In this document: positions 15,994 through 24,338 of the stretch, one piece after another
Numbering within the stretch: position 1 is the stretch's first letter
How the letters are laid out: each line of letters starts with the position of its first letter
Assembly: GCF_007858475.1 (NCBI RefSeq)
Contig: NZ_VIGX01000004.1
Span: forward strand, 124,001-188,000
DNA from: Tsukamurella conjunctivitidis
GTDB lineage: Bacteria > Actinomycetota > Actinomycetes > Mycobacteriales > Mycobacteriaceae
Reading direction: 5' to 3'
Length of the DNA: 64,000 nt
Made by a program: the position numbers and the translations under genes
The notes under the pieces: generated by a model
The model's database searches: none
The model's input: the letters and a program-made list of their open reading frames with translations, nothing else
Told to the model about the DNA's origin: nothing

Positions 15994-16539
15994 CTACCGG
16001 CCCGCCCCGGATGCTGCGCGGGCGGCCGGCGTGATTCGTGGGATCCGGTGACCACGTACGAGGATCGTGATCTCGCGCATGAGACTCATCGCGAGGGCCG
16101 TGCACAGGAAGAAGGCCGCGACCCCGTCGGGGCTGCCGTGCACGTTGGTCAGGAACGTGGCGAACCGTGCGGCGAAGCCGGGCGCGTGCTCCAACGCGAC
16201 CACGAAGGCGCAGCGGCCGAGTAGGACGACCAGCCAGATGGCGAGGTAGGGCCCTCCGGCCCGGGTCACGAGGTGGTCGCCCCGTCGTGGATCCCGGCGG
16301 ACCTCCATGGTCGCGTTCAGCGCCAGCCCGGCGGCCACGCCGGCGACGATTCCGGCGGCGATCAACGCACCGTCGCCCGAGGCGTACCGATGCGATCCGG
16401 TTCCGAGCACCAGGTAGCCGATCACCGCGCTCGTGACGAAGGGCATCACCGCCAGGAAGATCGTGTGGCGTCGCGTTCCGAGCTGGGTCGTCAGAACGAG
16501 GGTCAGGAAGATCGCGGCGACGATCAGGGCGTCAGTCAT
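15994..16539 (-). CDS. Integral membrane protein of unknown function
   Basis: A 181-residue protein starts at ATG 16539 with about five hydrophobic helices (residues 4-20, 28-46, 58-76, 95-115, 138-155) and a basic C-terminus. I do not recognise the family. It is divergent from the TetR gene at 16614 with a palindrome in between, so it is the probable target of that repressor. A role in efflux or envelope homeostasis would be guesswork. Confidence 0.75.
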   Translation of the reverse strand: MTDALIVAAIFLTLVLTTQLGTRRHTIFLAVMPFVTSAVIGYLVLGTGSHRYASGDGALIAAGIVAGVAAGLALNATMEVRRDPRRGDHLVTRAGGPYLAIWLVVLLGRCAFVVALEHAPGFAARFATFLTNVHGSPDGVAAFFLCTALAMSLMREITILVRGHRIPRITPAARAASGAGR

Positions 16540-16562
16540 AGGTGCCTCGCCTCGGAGTCGTA

Positions 16563-16582
16563 TTTAGCGCACTGGTGCTAAA
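16563..16582. promoter_or_regulatory. TetR-type operator between divergent genes
   Basis: TTTAGC (16563-16568) and GCTAAA (16577-16582) form an inverted repeat with an 8-nt spacer that contains CAC/GTG. It lies 32 bases before the TetR start and 24 bases before the membrane-protein start. A weaker TAGC/GCTA pair follows at 16589-16604. Confidence 0.65.
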
Positions 16583-16613
16583 ACAATGTAGCAGGGAGAT
16601 GCTATAAAGAGCC

Positions 16614-17252
16614 ATGCCCAAGATCGTCGACCCCGAGGAGCGACGGAACGAGATCGCCGCCGCCACGATCGCCACCATCGCCCGCGGGGGCCTGGATCAC
16701 GCCACGCTCGCGAACGTCGCGGCCGAAGCAGGACTCGCCGTGGGCTCGGTCCGGCACTACTTCGCCGGCCAGGCATCGATGGTCGAATTCGCGATGCGAT
16801 GGCTTGTCGACCGGATCGGTGCGCGGGTGCTCGCGATCGCGGGGCCGGTTCTCGCGGGTGAGGTGAGCGAGATGGCCGAGCGGCGCCGCGCGACGGTGGA
16901 CCTGCTCTGTCAGTTGCTCCCGCTCGATGAGACGAGGCGGTGCGAGGTCGCGGCCTGGCTCGCGCTGAGCACGGCCGCCGTGTACCGGCCCGACCTGCGT
17001 CCGATGGTCGACGACATGCATGCCGCGGTGCGCGCACTGACCGGGGCCATCGTCGACCGGTCCCGGGCTGCAGGCCTGTTCGACGGTGACGACGAGGATG
17101 CCGCGGTCGACGCGGATCGTCTCGCCGCACTGGTGGACGGGCTCGCCGTCAGCGCGATCCTGTGTCCGGACCGGTACTCGCCGGAGCATCTGCGATCCGT
17201 GGTCGAACGGCAGCTGGAGTGCTTCGGAGCGCCCGGTACGGGCCGCACGTAG
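16614..17252 (+). CDS. TetR-family transcriptional regulator
   Basis: A 212-residue repressor starts at ATG 16614. The N-terminal HTH (RRNEIAAATIATIARGGLDHATLANVAAEAGLAVGSVRHYF) is typical of the TetR/BetI group, with a helical ligand domain after residue 60. It most likely represses itself and the divergent membrane protein through the palindrome at 16563-16582. The ligand is unknown. Confidence 0.92.
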   Translation: MPKIVDPEERRNEIAAATIATIARGGLDHATLANVAAEAGLAVGSVRHYFAGQASMVEFAMRWLVDRIGARVLAIAGPVLAGEVSEMAERRRATVDLLCQLLPLDETRRCEVAAWLALSTAAVYRPDLRPMVDDMHAAVRALTGAIVDRSRAAGLFDGDDEDAAVDADRLAALVDGLAVSAILCPDRYSPEHLRSVVERQLECFGAPGTGRT

Positions 17253-17294
17253 CATCACGCAGGACGACGTCGACAGACTCAGGAGGCACACACG

Positions 17295-18305
17295 ATGACC
17301 CAGTACCGGGCACTGATCGCCGAACTCGCCGACCATGACGGCGAGGCCGCCGTGAACTCTCGCGTGGAGACCCGCGACGCGGCGCCGTTGGAGCCCGGAC
17401 ACCTGCGCATCGCCGTCGAGTTCTCGGGCGTGAACTTCAAGGACGCACTGGCTTTCACTCCCGGCGGCGGAGTGGTGCGGGAGTACCCGATCGTGCCCGG
17501 CATCGATATCGCGGGCACCGTCGTCGAATCCACGTCGGACGACTTCGCCACGGGTGAACGGGTGGTCGCGCACGGTTACGAGATCGGCACGGCCCGCGAC
17601 GGCGGTTACGCCGAGCAGGCCGTCGTTCCCGCGGACTGGGCCGTGCGTCTGAATGCTCTCTCCACGCGCGAGGCCGCCGCCATCGGCACCGCCGGATTCA
17701 CTGCGGCCATGAGTGTCGCGGCCATCGTCGATGCCGGTGTAGCGCCCGCGGACGGTCCGGTCGTCGTCACCGGCGCCACCGGCGGCGTCGGTTCGACCGC
17801 CATCGACCTGCTGGCCGGCCTGGGCTACGAGGTCGTGGCCTCGTCGGGCAAGCCCGCCGCCACCGACCACCTGCGCGCCCTCGGCGCGAACGAGGTCATC
17901 GGTCGCCTGCCGCTCGACCCCGACGCCAAGCCCCGGCCGCTCGGTCGGAGCCGCTGGGCCGCGGCCGTCGACTGCGTGGGCGGCGCCGCTCTCGCCGACG
18001 TCATCAGCACCCTCAACTACGGCGGCGTCGTCGCCGCCAGCGGCCTGACCGGCGGCGCGGGCCTCAAGACCACGGTCATGCCCTTCATCCTCCGCGGCGT
18101 GACGCTCGCCGGTATCGACTCGGTGCTCATGCCGATCGCGCCGCGGCGCGCACTGTGGGCACGGATCGAGTCCGACCTGCGCCCGCGTCACCTCGACCTC
18201 GTCGCCAACGACATCGGGATCGACGGAGTCCGCGCCGTCGTCGACGCACTCCGTGCCGGCGAGTACACCGGCCGCGCCGTCGTCGATCTCAGCCGCGGCT
18301 GGTGA
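17295..18305 (+). CDS. Acryloyl-CoA reductase-like quinone oxidoreductase (AcuI/YhdH family)
   Basis: A 336-residue zinc-independent medium-chain reductase starts at ATG 17295 after ggagg. It has the YhdH/AcuI signatures GVNFKDALAFT, PGIDIAGTVV, the NADPH-binding VVVTGATGGVGSTAIDLLA (about residues 155-173) and GYEVVASSGKPA. AcuI reduces toxic acryloyl-CoA to propionyl-CoA with NADPH. Without neighbouring propionate or DMSP genes the substrate remains open. Confidence 0.88.
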   Translation: MTQYRALIAELADHDGEAAVNSRVETRDAAPLEPGHLRIAVEFSGVNFKDALAFTPGGGVVREYPIVPGIDIAGTVVESTSDDFATGERVVAHGYEIGTARDGGYAEQAVVPADWAVRLNALSTREAAAIGTAGFTAAMSVAAIVDAGVAPADGPVVVTGATGGVGSTAIDLLAGLGYEVVASSGKPAATDHLRALGANEVIGRLPLDPDAKPRPLGRSRWAAAVDCVGGAALADVISTLNYGGVVAASGLTGGAGLKTTVMPFILRGVTLAGIDSVLMPIAPRRALWARIESDLRPRHLDLVANDIGIDGVRAVVDALRAGEYTGRAVVDLSRGW

Positions 18306-18333
18306 ACCTGTCTCGCCCTACCGCCCAGAAGTA

Positions 18334-18375
18334 TGCGGTTCTTCGTACGAATGATCGCTCAGACGAATGACCGCA
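18334..18375 (+). terminator. Imperfect hairpin after the oxidoreductase gene
   Basis: TGCGGT (18334-18339) pairs with ACCGCA (18370-18375), extended by CTTCGT/ACGAA with a mismatch. The structure lies 29 bases after the upstream stop and may end transcription. There is no T-run. Confidence 0.35.
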
Positions 18376-18442
18376 CACATCGACGGCACCCTGACTGCGA
18401 ATCAGGTCGAGAACTGACCGGTGAGCTGACTACGGTTGCCCC

Positions 18443-18874
18443 ATGACCGTCAGGCAGATCCAAGTCACCTTCGATTGTGCGGACCCGAAGCGCGTAGCGC
18501 TGTTCTGGTGCGAGGTCCTCGGCTACGTCGTGCCGCCGCCCCCGCCGGGGTTCGCCGACTGGGACGCCTTCGAGGCGACGCTGCCGGCGGAGGCGCACGG
18601 TTCCGCGTTCGCCTGCGTCGACCCCAACGGCGTCGGCCCGCGCCTGTTCTTCCAGCGCGTCCCCGAAGGAAAGACGGTCAAGAACCGCGTGCATCTCGAC
18701 GTCCGCGTCGGCACCGGGATGGTGGGAGCCGAGCGACTCGCGGCGCTCGAGGCGGAGTGCGCCCGGCTGGAAAAGCTCGGAGCGAAACGCCTCTACCTGC
18801 AGGAGGCGGACGGCGCGAACGAATCGTGCCTCACGATGGCCGACGTCGAGGGCAACGAATTCTGCCTCGACTGA
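18443..18874 (+). CDS. VOC-family glyoxalase-like protein (PhnB/DUF4062-like group)
   Basis: A 143-residue protein starts at ATG 18443. It opens with QVTFDCADPKRVALFWCEVLGY and closes with SCLTMADVEGNEFCLD, both characteristic of the glyoxalase-like domain (Glyoxalase_6) common in actinobacteria. A Pro-rich loop (YVVPPPPPGFADW) follows the first helix. The enzymatic role is unknown. Confidence 0.85.
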   Translation: MTVRQIQVTFDCADPKRVALFWCEVLGYVVPPPPPGFADWDAFEATLPAEAHGSAFACVDPNGVGPRLFFQRVPEGKTVKNRVHLDVRVGTGMVGAERLAALEAECARLEKLGAKRLYLQEADGANESCLTMADVEGNEFCLD

Positions 18875-18965
18875 CCCGATCCGCCCTCGACGAACACGGT
18901 GGCCGAAGTCTCACTCGACGTGGACACTGGAGACAAGTGGGTCCCTACGGCTCGAGGAGTCAGTG

Positions 18966-19310
18966 ATGGCAGGCAACGAGAATCCCTTCGGGTTCGGTCC
19001 GGGAGAGTTCGACGACCTGGCCCGTGAGGCCCGGGACATGATCGGCCGCATCGTCGGCGGCCCGGGGCGCGAGGCCTTCTCCGGGCTGTTCGACGATGCC
19101 CGTCGGCCGAAGCGCGAGCCGGAGACGGCGGGCGAGACCGGCGACGGGGTGTGGGCCGTCATCGCCACCGCCGAGGACGGCAGCGCCCGCGTCGAGCAGG
19201 TCTACGCCACCGAGATCGACGCCCTGCGTGCCAACCAGCACAACACCGACGTGACCAGGAAGGTCCGCTTCCTGCCCTACGGCATCGCGGTCAGCGCTCT
19301 GGACGACTGA
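18966..19310 (+). CDS. Hypothetical protein, acidic N-terminus and small C-terminal domain
   Basis: A 114-residue protein starts at ATG 18966, six bases after aggag; a GTG three bases earlier also fits. The Gly/Phe-rich N-terminus (NENPFGFGPGEFDDLAREARDMIG) resembles small actinobacterial proteins associated with chaperones or PspA-like factors. The C-terminal 50 residues (WAVIATAEDGSARVEQVYATEIDALRANQHN) form a compact alpha/beta unit. Function is unknown. Confidence 0.75.
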   Translation: MAGNENPFGFGPGEFDDLAREARDMIGRIVGGPGREAFSGLFDDARRPKREPETAGETGDGVWAVIATAEDGSARVEQVYATEIDALRANQHNTDVTRKVRFLPYGIAVSALDD

Positions 19311-19313
19311 GCG

Positions 19314-19772
19314 TCAGTCCTCGCGGCTGCCGGTCGGCTCCTGTGCGTCGTCCACCGGTGCGGCGGCCTCGTCCCCACCCGGCGTGGACGGTGCCTCGGC
19401 CGGTGGCTCCGGCCGGAGCCACAGCCAGGTGCCGATGATCGCCATGATCGCGGTGCCGATCGCCGCGATCCACCACTTCGGAGTCACCAGGAAGAGGATC
19501 ACGGCACACACGGCCATGCTGCCGATCGCCATGTACTTGGCCTTGCGGCTGACGGAACCCGTCGCCTGCCAGTCCCGGATCATCGGGCCGAAGACGCGGT
19601 GTTCCAGGAGCTTGCGGTGCAGCGTGTCCGACCCGCGGGCGGCGCAGTACGCCGCGATGAGGATGAACACCGTTGTCGGCATGAGGGGAACCACGACGCC
19701 GACGATGCCCAGACCCAACGCGACGTAGGCGCAGACCCACCACATCCATCTCAGTCGGGACTTCTGCGCCAT
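19314..19772 (-). CDS. YbaN/DUF454 membrane protein
   Basis: A 152-residue protein starts at ATG 19772. It has the DUF454 layout: an N-terminal helix followed by GIVGVVVPLMPTTVFILIAAYCAARGSDTLHRKLLEHRVFGPMIRDW, then two more helices (about residues 82-118) and an acidic Ala/Pro-rich tail. The PLMPTTVF and HRVFGP motifs are diagnostic for the family, whose function is unknown. It is convergent with the preceding small gene (three bases apart). Confidence 0.88.
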   Translation of the reverse strand: MAQKSRLRWMWWVCAYVALGLGIVGVVVPLMPTTVFILIAAYCAARGSDTLHRKLLEHRVFGPMIRDWQATGSVSRKAKYMAIGSMAVCAVILFLVTPKWWIAAIGTAIMAIIGTWLWLRPEPPAEAPSTPGGDEAAAPVDDAQEPTGSRED

Positions 19773-19788
19773 TCCTCCAGTGTAGGGA

Positions 19789-20421
19789 TCAGGCGTCGCC
19801 GTGCTCCACGAGCCAGTCGAGCAGGGCCGAGGTCTCGCGCCAGTGCTTGCGGATCTGTGGGACCAGCTTCGGCGTGTGGATGATCTCCTCGAAGCCGTAG
19901 TCCCGCATGGCGCTGAGCGACTTGTGTCGCAGCAGTTCGATTCTCGGATGATCGGCGTCCCACCCGCGCGGGGAGGTCTTGAGCGTCTCGCCGCCGATCT
20001 CCCAGCCCTTGCGGCGCAGCTCGCCGACGATCTGCTCCAGCGCGGGCCCGTACAGGTCGTTGTCGATCGCCTTCCGGAAGGCCGCGAGCCGGGTGGGGCT
20101 CGCCTCGTAGAAGCCGGCGCCGACGCGGACGCCGGGGGCGCCGATCTGGACGTAGTAGCCCGTCGCCGGACCGACGCCGATGAATGCGCCCTGGTGCGTC
20201 TTGTAGGGCGTCTTGTCCTTGGAGAAGCGCACATCCCGGTACGGACGGAAGATCTTGGCGGTGCCGAACTCGTCCGCCAGCTCCTCGGTCAGCGCGGCCA
20301 TCGGAGCGGCGACGGCGGTCTTGTAGACGTCCTTGTGCGCCTCCCAGAAGACCTTCGAGTTGTCGGCCTCGAGGTCGTCGTAGAAATCCAGCGCCGCCTC
20401 GGGGAATCCGGTGAAGCTCAT
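19789..20421 (-). CDS. DUF2461 family protein
   Basis: A 210-residue protein starts at ATG 20421. It shows the family signatures FPEAALDFYDDLEADNSKVFWEAHK, FRPYRDVRFSKDKTPYKTHQG and GAGFYEASPTRLAAFRKAID. DUF2461 proteins are widespread and uncharacterised (TIGR02453). It is divergent from the peroxiredoxin gene with only 22 bases between the starts, so the promoters overlap. Confidence 0.9.
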   Translation of the reverse strand: MSFTGFPEAALDFYDDLEADNSKVFWEAHKDVYKTAVAAPMAALTEELADEFGTAKIFRPYRDVRFSKDKTPYKTHQGAFIGVGPATGYYVQIGAPGVRVGAGFYEASPTRLAAFRKAIDNDLYGPALEQIVGELRRKGWEIGGETLKTSPRGWDADHPRIELLRHKSLSAMRDYGFEEIIHTPKLVPQIRKHWRETSALLDWLVEHGDA

Positions 20422-20443
20422 GCCGTCAGGCTAGCCTTGGAGC

Positions 20444-20902
20444 ATGAAACCCGGTGACACCGCGCCCGACTTCGAACTGCCCGACCAGGACGGCACGCCG
20501 CGGAAGCTGAGCGACCTGCTCGCCGCCGGCCCCGTCGCCCTCTTCTTCTACCCGGCCGCGTTCACGCCGGGCTGCACGAAGGAGGCGTGCCACTTCCGCG
20601 ACCTCGCCGCCGAGTTCGCCGAGGCGGGGGTGCAGCGCGTCGGTATCAGCCGCGACGCGGTCGCCAAGCAGCAGGATTGGACCGCCAAGCACGGCCTCGA
20701 TTATCCGCTGCTCTCGGACGAGGACGGGGCGGTCGCCGCGGCGTTCGGCGTCAAGCGGGACGGTCTGCTCAAGCTGGCGGGTATGCCGACCAAGCGCACG
20801 ACCTTCGCGATCCGTGCCGACGGCACCGTCGCCGATGTGATCGCCTCCGAGGTGAACATGCAGGTCCACGCCGACCGCGCGCTCACCGCCCTGCGCTCGT
20901 GA
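20444..20902 (+). CDS. bcp: Peroxiredoxin of the BCP/Prx-Q type
   Basis: A 152-residue thioredoxin-fold peroxidase starts at ATG 20444. The peroxidatic Cys44 lies in FTPGCTKEAC, with Cys49 five residues later as expected for the helix-2 resolving Cys of Prx-Q enzymes. It reduces peroxides in the cytosol using thioredoxin or a similar donor. Length is normal. Its 22-base spacing from a divergent DUF2461 gene suggests a shared control region. Confidence 0.92.
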   Translation: MKPGDTAPDFELPDQDGTPRKLSDLLAAGPVALFFYPAAFTPGCTKEACHFRDLAAEFAEAGVQRVGISRDAVAKQQDWTAKHGLDYPLLSDEDGAVAAAFGVKRDGLLKLAGMPTKRTTFAIRADGTVADVIASEVNMQVHADRALTALRS

Positions 20903-20952
20903 CCGGTCGGGCGTGCCTCTGAGCCCGAAAACAACTCGACACGTCCGGAACA

Positions 20953-21402
20953 ATGACGGGCGTGATCATCCTTCGCGACGGCACCGGCGCCGACCATCCC
21001 GTGCTCGTGCAGGTCTGGCGCAGCTCGGTCGACGCGACGCACGACTTCCTCGCCGACGCCGACCGTGACGCCATCGAGGCGCGCCTCGCGAGCGACTACT
21101 TCCCGCAGGTCCGGCTCACGGTCGCGGAGGTCGACGGTGCGGTCGCCGGCTTCTCGGGGATCGCGGGGGAGGACCTCGCGATGTTGTTCGTCCACGCCGA
21201 CGCCCGCGGCGGAGGCGTCGGGCGGGCGCTCCTCCACCACGCGGTCCGTGAGCAGGGCGTGCGGACCGTCGACGTGAACGAGCAGAACCATCAGGCCGTC
21301 GGCTTCTACGCGCACAGCGGCTTCACGGTGACGGGCCGGAGCGAGACCGACGGCGACGGCCTGCCGTACCCGCTCCTGCACCTGGCGCTCGGTTCGGCCT
21401 AG
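20953..21402 (+). CDS. GNAT-family N-acetyltransferase
   Basis: A 149-residue acetyltransferase starts at ATG 20953. It has the GNAT core with an acetyl-CoA-binding loop (DARGGGVGRALLHHAV, about residues 81-96) and the C-terminal VNEQNHQAVGFYAHSGF motif. The N-terminal VQVWRSSVDATHDFLADAD resembles the YjaB/ElaA-like group. The substrate is unknown. Its end overlaps the convergent marR gene by four bases. Confidence 0.9.
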   Translation: MTGVIILRDGTGADHPVLVQVWRSSVDATHDFLADADRDAIEARLASDYFPQVRLTVAEVDGAVAGFSGIAGEDLAMLFVHADARGGGVGRALLHHAVREQGVRTVDVNEQNHQAVGFYAHSGFTVTGRSETDGDGLPYPLLHLALGSA

Positions 21403-21866
21403 CCGTCGCAGCCGTCGCGTGAGGCCCGGGCGACGATCGCGACCGCGCGTCGCAGCGCCTCGGCATCGTCGGGCGACAACGGCCCGAGCAGCTCCGCCTC
21501 GGCGGCGGCCACCGCCACGCCGACCTCGCGCAGCGTCGCGAGCCCCGCGTCAGTGGGCACGACGCGGCGCGCCCGGCGATCGGTGGGGGAGGGCTCGCGG
21601 CGTACCAGTCCCGCGCCGACGAGGTCGTCGACCACGTACGGCATCACCGACTTGTCGATGAGCAGGTACTCGGCGAGGGCGAGCTGCGTCGGCAGGTCGT
21701 ACGTCGCGGCGGCGTACAGCGTTTGGTAGCCGCGCACACCGCGGGGGATCCGGTCGAGGATCGGAGCCACCGCCTCCGCGTAGGCCTTGTTCAACACCCC
21801 CACGGACCAGCCGAAATCGCAGGTCTCCTCATGCTCCGCCACAAGCCGTAGCCTAACAGGTGACAC
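21399..21866 (-). CDS. MarR-family transcriptional regulator
   Basis: A 155-residue winged-helix regulator starts at GTG 21866 (an in-frame GTG eight codons later is also possible). The recognition region LAEYLLIDKSVMPYVVDDLVGAGLVRREPSPTDRRARRVV is classical MarR. It is divergent from the DJ-1-like gene at 21937, and the palindromic repeats at 21867-21892 abut its start. It very probably represses both. A ligand such as an oxidant or aldehyde is suggested only by the target. Confidence 0.92.
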   Translation of the reverse strand: MSPVRLRLVAEHEETCDFGWSVGVLNKAYAEAVAPILDRIPRGVRGYQTLYAAATYDLPTQLALAEYLLIDKSVMPYVVDDLVGAGLVRREPSPTDRRARRVVPTDAGLATLREVGVAVAAAEAELLGPLSPDDAEALRRAVAIVARASRDGCDG

Positions 21867-21892
21867 ATATCAGTTGATATACATATCAGTTG
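21867..21892. promoter_or_regulatory. MarR operator repeats
   Basis: ATATCA-GT-TGATAT (21867-21880) is a near-perfect palindrome. An 11-base direct repeat CATATCAGTTG occurs at 21866-21876 and 21882-21892. The pair lies between the start of the MarR gene and that of the DJ-1-like gene. A partial third copy (TTCAGTTG) follows at about 21901. Confidence 0.8.
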
Positions 21893-21936
21893 TGGTACGG
21901 TTCAGTTGTCGAGCAAATCAATCCGAGGAGAACCTC

Positions 21937-22629
21937 ATGAGTCGCATCCTGGTCGTCACCACCAGCGTCCCCTCCTACGCCGTGAGCGGGCGCCGCACCG
22001 GCCTCTGGCTGGGCGAACTCACTCACTTCGTGGACGCCGTCGAAGCGGCGGGCCACACCACTGTCATCGCGAGCATCGACGGTGGCTTCGTGCCGATCGA
22101 CCCCGAGTCGCTCAGTCACGAGGTCCTGGCACAGGGCGGCACCCGCGCCCGCTACGACGACCCCGCCTTCATGGACCGACTGCGGAACACGCCGTCGCTC
22201 AGCGACGTCGATGCCGCGGACTTCGACGCGATCTACCTCACCGGCGGCCACGGTGTCATGTTCGACTTCCCGGCTGACGAGCGTCTCGCGACCCTGCTGC
22301 GCGAGTTCGATGAGGCGGGCAAGGTCGTCTCCGCCGTCTGCCACGGCACCGCGGGCCTGCTCGGTGCCAGCAAATCCGACGGTGCGCCGCTCATCGCCGG
22401 CCGCCGCATCGCCGGGTTCTCGTGGAACGAGGAGGTCCTGGCGGGGCTCGACGCCATCGTCCCGTTCAACCTCGAGGAGCGGATCGCCGAGCGCGGCGCC
22501 ACCTACGTCGAGGCCGACGAGGCCTGGGCCCCGTTCGCCGTGACCGACGGCACCGTCGTGACCGGCCAGAACCCGGCAAGTGCGCACCCCGTCGCCGAGG
22601 GGGTCCTGGCGTTGCTCGCGGCGCGCTAG
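21937..22629 (+). CDS. DJ-1/PfpI superfamily protein, Hsp31-like
   Basis: A 230-residue protein starts at ATG 21937 after gaggag. The nucleophile elbow SAVCHGTAGLL places Cys135-His136, and GLWLGELTHF supplies the conserved Glu27. These match Hsp31-like/glyoxalase III-type type-1 glutamine amidotransferase-fold enzymes, which detoxify methylglyoxal or act as holding chaperones. It sits under a divergent MarR with operators between, so it is probably induced by reactive compounds. The activity is inferred from family. Confidence 0.88.
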   Translation: MSRILVVTTSVPSYAVSGRRTGLWLGELTHFVDAVEAAGHTTVIASIDGGFVPIDPESLSHEVLAQGGTRARYDDPAFMDRLRNTPSLSDVDAADFDAIYLTGGHGVMFDFPADERLATLLREFDEAGKVVSAVCHGTAGLLGASKSDGAPLIAGRRIAGFSWNEEVLAGLDAIVPFNLEERIAERGATYVEADEAWAPFAVTDGTVVTGQNPASAHPVAEGVLALLAAR

Positions 22630-22720
22630 AAGATTCGTCCGGCGGGTTGTCGATTCCGCGTCGCCTCGATCGTCATCACTGTGCCCCGCCCCTGGGGCAC
22701 AGTGGACATCAGGAGGAATC

Positions 22721-23116
22721 ATGCATTACGCACTGCTGCTCAACAACGCCGAGCCCGGCGAGGGCGACAACCCCGACGTGCCGATGGAGGCGATGCTGCA
22801 GATGCAGCGGGCGATGGCGGATTACACCGCCGCACTGCAGGCCGCGGGCGTGCTCGTCAGCGCGGAGATCCTGGAACCGCAGGCGCAGACGGTCACCGTC
22901 ACGCGCCGCGACGGAGACCTCCGCATCCAGGACGGGCCCTTCGCGGACACCCGGGAGGCGCTCGCCGGTGTCTTCCTGCTCGACGTGCCGGACCAGGACG
23001 CCGCGATCGCCTGGGCGGAGAAGCATCCCGCCACCCAGTACGCCGTGATCGAGGTCCGCAAGGTCGCCGCGGCCTGTGATGAGGGCGTCTGGAACGCCAA
23101 CGCCTGCACGGACTGA
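22721..23116 (+). CDS. YCII-related DGPF-domain protein
   Basis: A 131-residue ferredoxin-like-fold protein starts at ATG 22721 behind a strong aggagg. It contains the name-giving motif LRIQDGPFADTREALAG and ends with AVIEVRKV. DGPF proteins are the standard genomic partners of ECF42 sigma factors. Its TGA overlaps the ATG of the sigma-factor gene (TGATG), so the two are translationally coupled. Confidence 0.92.
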   Translation: MHYALLLNNAEPGEGDNPDVPMEAMLQMQRAMADYTAALQAAGVLVSAEILEPQAQTVTVTRRDGDLRIQDGPFADTREALAGVFLLDVPDQDAAIAWAEKHPATQYAVIEVRKVAAACDEGVWNANACTD

Positions 23117-24303
23117 TGCACGCCGACGCGCAGGTGCGGGCGGAGACCGCCGCCCGCACCTCGTACGGCCGGCTGCTGGCGCTCCTCGCCGCGCGCACCC
23201 ACGACGTCGCCTCCGCGGAGGACGCGCTTGCCGACGCCTTCGAGCGGGCCCTCACGCGGTGGCCGGTCGACGGTGTGCCCGACGACCCGGACGCCTGGCT
23301 GCTCACCGTGGCGCGGAACCGTCAGCGCGACAGGTGGCGCTCCGCCGCCGAGCGCACGTCGGTCCTCTTCGACGAGGCCGTACACGACGCTCCCGCCCCG
23401 GGGGCCGTTCCCGACCGACGACTGGAGCTGCTCCTCGTCTGCGCGCACCCGGACCTCGCGGACGCGAGCGTGCCGCTCATGCTCAACACCGTCCTGGGCT
23501 TCACAGCCGAACGGATCGGGGCGGCACTGTTGATCCCCACCGCGACGATGGCCGCGCGGCTCACGCGGGCGAAGAAGCGGATCGCGCGCGATCGGATCCC
23601 GTTCGTAGTGCCCGAGAACGGGCAGCTCGCCGACCGCCTCACCCCGGTCCTGGAGGCGGTGTACGGCTCGTACGCCATCGAATGGCCGACGCCCCCGCGG
23701 GAGCGACATGCACTGTTGCTCGGCCTCGGCGAAACCATCGCCGCCGCGGCCCCGTCGGCACCCGAGGCGCACGGCCTTGCCGCCCTGATGTACCTCTCCA
23801 GTGCCCGCCTGCCGGCGCGGGTCGACGAGGACGGGCGATTCGTTCCACTGTCGCTCCAGGATCCGGACCGGTGGGACCGGGACCTGATCTCCGCTGGTCA
23901 CCACCACCTCCGGGCAGCGCATGGGCTCGGCGCCGTCGGCCGGTTCCAGTTGGAAGCCGCGATCGGCGCCGTGCACTGTGCCCGCCGCCCCGGCGAGGAG
24001 CCGGACTGGACGCACCTGCGTCGTCTGTACGACGCCCTGATCGCGCTCGCGCCGACGCGTGGTGCCGCCGTCGCACGAGCCGCCGTCATCGCCGAGGTCG
24101 ACGGTCCGCGCGCGGGCCTGGCGGCGCTCGACGCGGTCGACGCCGTGGACCGGTTGCAGTCCGCGTGGGCGCTCCGCGCGCATCTGTTGGATCTCGTCGG
24201 CGACCCCGGGGCGGGAACGGCCCGGGCCAAAGCGATCTCGCTCACGACCGATCCGGCCGAGCGCCAGTACTTGCGGCGCACTGCCCGCGAGAGCGGGCGG
24301 TAG
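23116..24303 (+). CDS. ECF42-type sigma factor with C-terminal helical extension
   Basis: A 395-residue sigma-70 family protein, twice the usual ECF length. The sigma2 region is residues 1-80 (ASAEDALADAFERALTRWP, AWLLTVARNRQRDRWR) and the sigma4-like region about 120-165 (GFTAERIGAALLIPTATMAARLTRAKKRI). The rest is the long TPR/helical extension of ECF42 (DUF6596). In this group no anti-sigma factor is present; the extension and the DGPF partner are thought to control activity. Coupling with the DGPF gene supports the assignment. Confidence 0.92.
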   Translation: MHADAQVRAETAARTSYGRLLALLAARTHDVASAEDALADAFERALTRWPVDGVPDDPDAWLLTVARNRQRDRWRSAAERTSVLFDEAVHDAPAPGAVPDRRLELLLVCAHPDLADASVPLMLNTVLGFTAERIGAALLIPTATMAARLTRAKKRIARDRIPFVVPENGQLADRLTPVLEAVYGSYAIEWPTPPRERHALLLGLGETIAAAAPSAPEAHGLAALMYLSSARLPARVDEDGRFVPLSLQDPDRWDRDLISAGHHHLRAAHGLGAVGRFQLEAAIGAVHCARRPGEEPDWTHLRRLYDALIALAPTRGAAVARAAVIAEVDGPRAGLAALDAVDAVDRLQSAWALRAHLLDLVGDPGAGTARAKAISLTTDPAERQYLRRTARESGR

Positions 24304-24338
24304 CAGCGGAACTGGCGCCGAATCGTTAGGGTCGGGCC

